A stretch of 64,000 bases of DNA from Thermohalobaculum sp039805905 (lineage in GTDB: Bacteria > Pseudomonadota > Alphaproteobacteria > Rhodobacterales > Rhodobacteraceae). Under the pieces are notes generated by a model that worked only from the letters and a program-made list of their open reading frames with translations, ran no database searches and was not told where the DNA came from. Positions 61,812 to 64,000 of this stretch are shown in pieces. Numbering within the stretch: position 1 is the first letter of the stretch; each line of letters begins with the position of its first letter. The stretch lies in assembly GCA_039805905.1 (NCBI GenBank), contig JBDIVM010000005.1:1-64000 (forward strand). The letters are read 5' to 3'. Position numbers and translations under genes: made by a program.

Positions 61812-61868
61812 GGGTCCGGGCTGGCCCCGGACCCGTATCGCCCGAAGGGCTCCGCACGGGGCCCTTCG
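61812..61868 (+). terminator. Tandem hairpins ending the second polyamine-type operon
   Basis: GGGTCCGGG (61812-61820) pairs with CCCGGACCC (61826-61834), and CGAAGGGC (61843-61850) pairs with GCCCTTCG (61861-61868), which is followed by ACCTTTCC. Position right after the binding-protein stop supports termination, though the U-tract is short. Confidence 0.6.
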
Positions 61869-61956
61869 ACCTTTCCGGTCGCCGGGCTTCCCTCCCGGGC
61901 GGGCCCTGCCCTACCATCCGCGGCCGAATCGCCATGCCGCATGAGGGTGTCCCCCC

Positions 61957-62325
61957 ATGAAGCCGATCGCCGAGAAAGACCGCCGGGTCGTCAACCTGCG
62001 CGACGCGACATTCGAGCCCTGGGACCCGGACGGGATCACCGAGAAGGGCACCCAAATCCTCCAGCTCAACCCGGACATGCCGCGGGGCGTCGGGTTCTAC
62101 ATCTACCGGATGGAGCCGGGCGCCCGCAGTGCGCCGCACCGCCATGGCGGCGCCGAGGAGTTCTTGATCATCGAAGGCGAGATCCACGAGCCGGACGGCA
62201 CCGTGTTCCGGGCGGGCGACGTGGTCTGGCTGGCACCCGGCACCGAGCACACGTCCTACGCCCCGAACGGGGCGTTGATCGCGGTCTATGCCGAGGCCGA
62301 GGAGACGAATCTGGCGCCGGGGTGA
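61957..62325 (+). CDS. Cupin-domain protein, 122 aa
   Basis: This small single-cupin protein has motif 1 as GARSAPHRHGGAEEFLIIEGE (two His and one Glu for the metal) and motif 2 as RAGDVVWLAPGTEHTSYAP (third His). Members range from metal-dependent enzymes to sensors; anti-sigma ChrR-like cupins share the shape. It is preceded by the transporter terminator and stands alone. No catalytic role can be assigned. Confidence 0.85.
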   Translation: MKPIAEKDRRVVNLRDATFEPWDPDGITEKGTQILQLNPDMPRGVGFYIYRMEPGARSAPHRHGGAEEFLIIEGEIHEPDGTVFRAGDVVWLAPGTEHTSYAPNGALIAVYAEAEETNLAPG

Positions 62326-62350
62326 GATCGCCTACGGAATCCACAAACCG

Positions 62351-62378
62351 CCGTCATTCCCGCGAAAGCGGGAATCTC
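62351..62378. repeat. REP-like palindrome (GTCATTCCCGCGAAAGCGGGAATC type)
   Basis: ATTCCCGC (62356-62363) and GCGGGAAT (62368-62375) form a perfect 8-bp stem with a GAAA loop. This is a widely dispersed proteobacterial repeat whose translated form reads RHSRESGN. It sits between the convergent cupin and methyltransferase genes. A second GC-rich half-repeat (CCCCGACTGCGCGGGG) follows at about 62404-62419. Confidence 0.8.
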
Positions 62379-62467
62379 CTAGCGTCGCAACCCTTCGCGT
62401 GACCCCCGACTGCGCGGGGATGCCGGTGAAGGCGCAGGCTATGCGCTCGTACGCCGTGTTCGATCCC

Positions 62468-63250
62468 CTAGCCCGGCTTCCGGCCGCGGAAGTGGTGCGG
62501 GCAGTGCTCGCCGGATTCGACCACCGGCACCATGGCGGTCCAGGTGCGGATCTGGCCGGCCACCGCCTCGGCGCCGATCAGCGCCTCGAACTTTGCCCGG
62601 TCCGGACCGGTCAGCCGCGCCAGCTCGGCCCTGGCCTGCTCGCGGTACCAGGGGTTGCGGTTCACAAGCCGGATGTCGGTGAAGCCCGCCGCCTCCAGCG
62701 CCCTGCGGTAGCGCCCGGGCGATGCCATGGCGAAATCCAGATCCTCGCAGCGGATGTAATGGGCCATTTCCGGGGAAGGCGGGCCGTCATGGCCGATCAG
62801 CCAGTCCGAGGCGACGAACCATCCGCCAGGCTTCAGCACCCGGAACGCCTCGCGTGCCAGCCACTCCTTGTCCGGGATGTGGATGATCGAGTCCTTCGAG
62901 AACACGATGTCGAGGCTCGCATCCGGCAGCGGGAACGGCCCCGGCGCAACCTCCCGGATCTCGATCCGGCCGGCGAGTCCCGCCTGCTCCGCGCGCTCGC
63001 GCGCGGCGCGGCAGACTTCGGCCTCGACGTCGATTCCGATCACCCGCCCCGCCCCGTGGCGGCGCACGAGGTCGACGGTGATGCCGCCGGATCCCGAGCC
63101 GATGTCGAGCACGGTCCTGCCGGAGAGATCGATCCCCTCGAGGATGCGCGCCACCTCCTCGGGGCCACCGGGTGAAAGGTAGCCCTCACCCCAGAGTTCG
63201 CCGAGAAAGGCGATGACGCCTGCATCGTAATGCTCCGGTTCCTGGCTCAC
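62468..63250 (-). CDS. SAM-dependent methyltransferase
   Basis: This 260-residue class I methyltransferase has motif I VLDIGSGSGGITVDL, motif II GIDVEAEV and motif post-I SLDIVFSKDSIIHIPDKEWLAREAFRVLKPGG. The N-terminal region YDAGVIAFLGELWGEGYLSPGG resembles sarcosine/dimethylglycine or phosphoethanolamine N-methyltransferases, so the acceptor may be an amine, but this is tentative. The GTG start at 63250 overlaps the TetR-family regulator stop by four bases, so the pair is coupled. Confidence 0.85.
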   Translation of the reverse strand: MSQEPEHYDAGVIAFLGELWGEGYLSPGGPEEVARILEGIDLSGRTVLDIGSGSGGITVDLVRRHGAGRVIGIDVEAEVCRAARERAEQAGLAGRIEIREVAPGPFPLPDASLDIVFSKDSIIHIPDKEWLAREAFRVLKPGGWFVASDWLIGHDGPPSPEMAHYIRCEDLDFAMASPGRYRRALEAAGFTDIRLVNRNPWYREQARAELARLTGPDRAKFEALIGAEAVAGQIRTWTAMVPVVESGEHCPHHFRGRKPG

Positions 63251-63924
63251 CCTTCCGCCCTCTCCAGGGCCACGCGAAATTGTGCCGCATGGTCCGGGAA
63301 GGTCATGGCAAGGAAGCGGCCGGCGATCTTCAGCGCCCCGGCCACATCCGGAGCGCCCGGCGTGAGATAAAGCCGGAGCCAGAGCCCATCGGTCAGCGCG
63401 TCGATCCCGGCCCCGATCTCCGCGGCGTCGGCCACCGGCCGGCCTGCGGCCGCCAGCAGTTCGGTGCAACAGCTCCGCATCGCTGCCGAGTGCTCGTTGT
63501 CGAACTTCTCCGCGATCTCGGCATACAGCGGCCGGGCGCTCGCCTCCCCCCAGAAGGCATGCCAGATCACAAGGGAATCGGCATCGCAGATCGCCGGATC
63601 GAACTCCGAGCGGACCAGCGCTAGGAGCCGCGCCGCCGGATCCGGTCCCGCTGCCGCGAGAGCCCTCTGCCAGACCTCCTGATACGCCTCGTACTGCTGG
63701 CGCAGCACCTCGCCCAGGAGTGTCTGCTTGTTCTGGAAGTAGAACACCGCCACGCCCTGCGAGAGCCCTGCCTCGGCCGAGACGGTCGCCAGCGTCGTGC
63801 CGGCGAGACCATTGCGCACGACCGAACGCATCGTCGCCTCGATGATCTGGCGGCGGCGCATCGCGGCATTCTCGGTCCGCTCGCGACGTTGTCGGGTTCC
63901 GGTGGGGGTGTCGGAATCGGTCAT
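63247..63924 (-). CDS. TetR-family regulator, BetI-like
   Basis: This 225-residue regulator has an N-terminal TetR HTH (RRRQIIEATMRSVVRNGLAGTTLATVSAEAGLSQGVAVFYF; only the order is claimed). Its ligand domain carries LVIWHAFWGEASARPLY and IDALTDGLWLRLYLTPG, which match BetI, the choline-responsive repressor. GAGGGGGC precedes the ATG at 63924. Here it is coupled to a methyltransferase instead of betBA, so the inducer could be choline, betaine or a related methylated amine (inference). The 76 bases after its start to the window end hold no other feature. Confidence 0.85.
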   Translation of the reverse strand: MTDSDTPTGTRQRRERTENAAMRRRQIIEATMRSVVRNGLAGTTLATVSAEAGLSQGVAVFYFQNKQTLLGEVLRQQYEAYQEVWQRALAAAGPDPAARLLALVRSEFDPAICDADSLVIWHAFWGEASARPLYAEIAEKFDNEHSAAMRSCCTELLAAAGRPVADAAEIGAGIDALTDGLWLRLYLTPGAPDVAGALKIAGRFLAMTFPDHAAQFRVALERAEG

Positions 63925-64000
63925 CAGGCCTGCCCCCTCGCTCGACGGGAATCTGCAGCCGCACATTCGCCGCAGAGCAGCACGATTTCAACTGCCGCAG

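Overview
The window reads as a chromosomal segment from a GC-rich alphaproteobacterium, most likely Rhodobacterales or a close relative. The evidence is gene content and order: ntrB-ntrC-ntrY-ntrX-trkA-trkH-hfq-hflX as one block, a fused ispDF, a cysQ-DUF4170-waaA-lpxK block, an NDUFS4-like complex I accessory subunit, and a tRNA-His without an encoded G-1 and with A73, a known alphaproteobacterial trait. There are no rRNA genes, CRISPR arrays, prophages or intact insertion sequences.

Layout. 1-9 kb: a decayed class II glutamine amidotransferase fragment, cardiolipin synthase, an SDR/beta-hydroxyacid dehydrogenase pair, an EamA exporter and a hotdog thioesterase, then hflX-hfq. 7.5-17 kb (minus strand): potassium uptake (trkH, trkA) downstream of the nitrogen-regulatory two-component pairs NtrYX and NtrBC. 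17-19 kb: isoprenoid (ispDF), phospholipid (pgpA) and CinA-C/PncC genes. 19-26 kb: a LysR regulator divergent from an FAD amine oxidase and a complete polyamine-type ABC transporter. 26-34 kb: a RatA/COQ10-like START protein, an esterase, hpt, comEC, gltX, gltA and a diverged SHMT-like enzyme. 34-37 kb: a degenerate histidine kinase, a small conserved protein, tRNA-His, a MITE-like inverted-repeat element and a lower-GC GT87 membrane glycosyltransferase, which together look like an acquired islet beside the tRNA. 37-44 kb: an M20 amidohydrolase, a HisC-like aminotransferase and an RND efflux pair. 44-51 kb: lipid A/Kdo genes with cysQ and pmbA, then manC and the complex I accessory gene. 51-56 kb: a probable small RNA, uvrB with a candidate SOS box, two tiny ORFs, and ppk2 behind an unusual leader. 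56-64 kb: methylmalonate-semialdehyde dehydrogenase, a second polyamine-type ABC operon, a cupin protein, and a BetI-like regulator overlapping a methyltransferase.

The most interesting noncoding signals are two. The first is the region upstream of ppk2 (54.2-54.46 kb): a promoter-like pair, a 14-nt perfect match to the 16S anti-Shine-Dalgarno tail, an 18-codon ORF, an 11-nt sequence that can pair with that SD, and an intrinsic terminator before ppk2. The second is a free-standing sRNA candidate on the minus strand between the complex I accessory gene and uvrB, with a promoter-like pair, a 17-bp hairpin with a C-rich loop, and a UUCG-capped terminator. All functional calls come from reading the sequence and recalled family knowledge; no database search was run.
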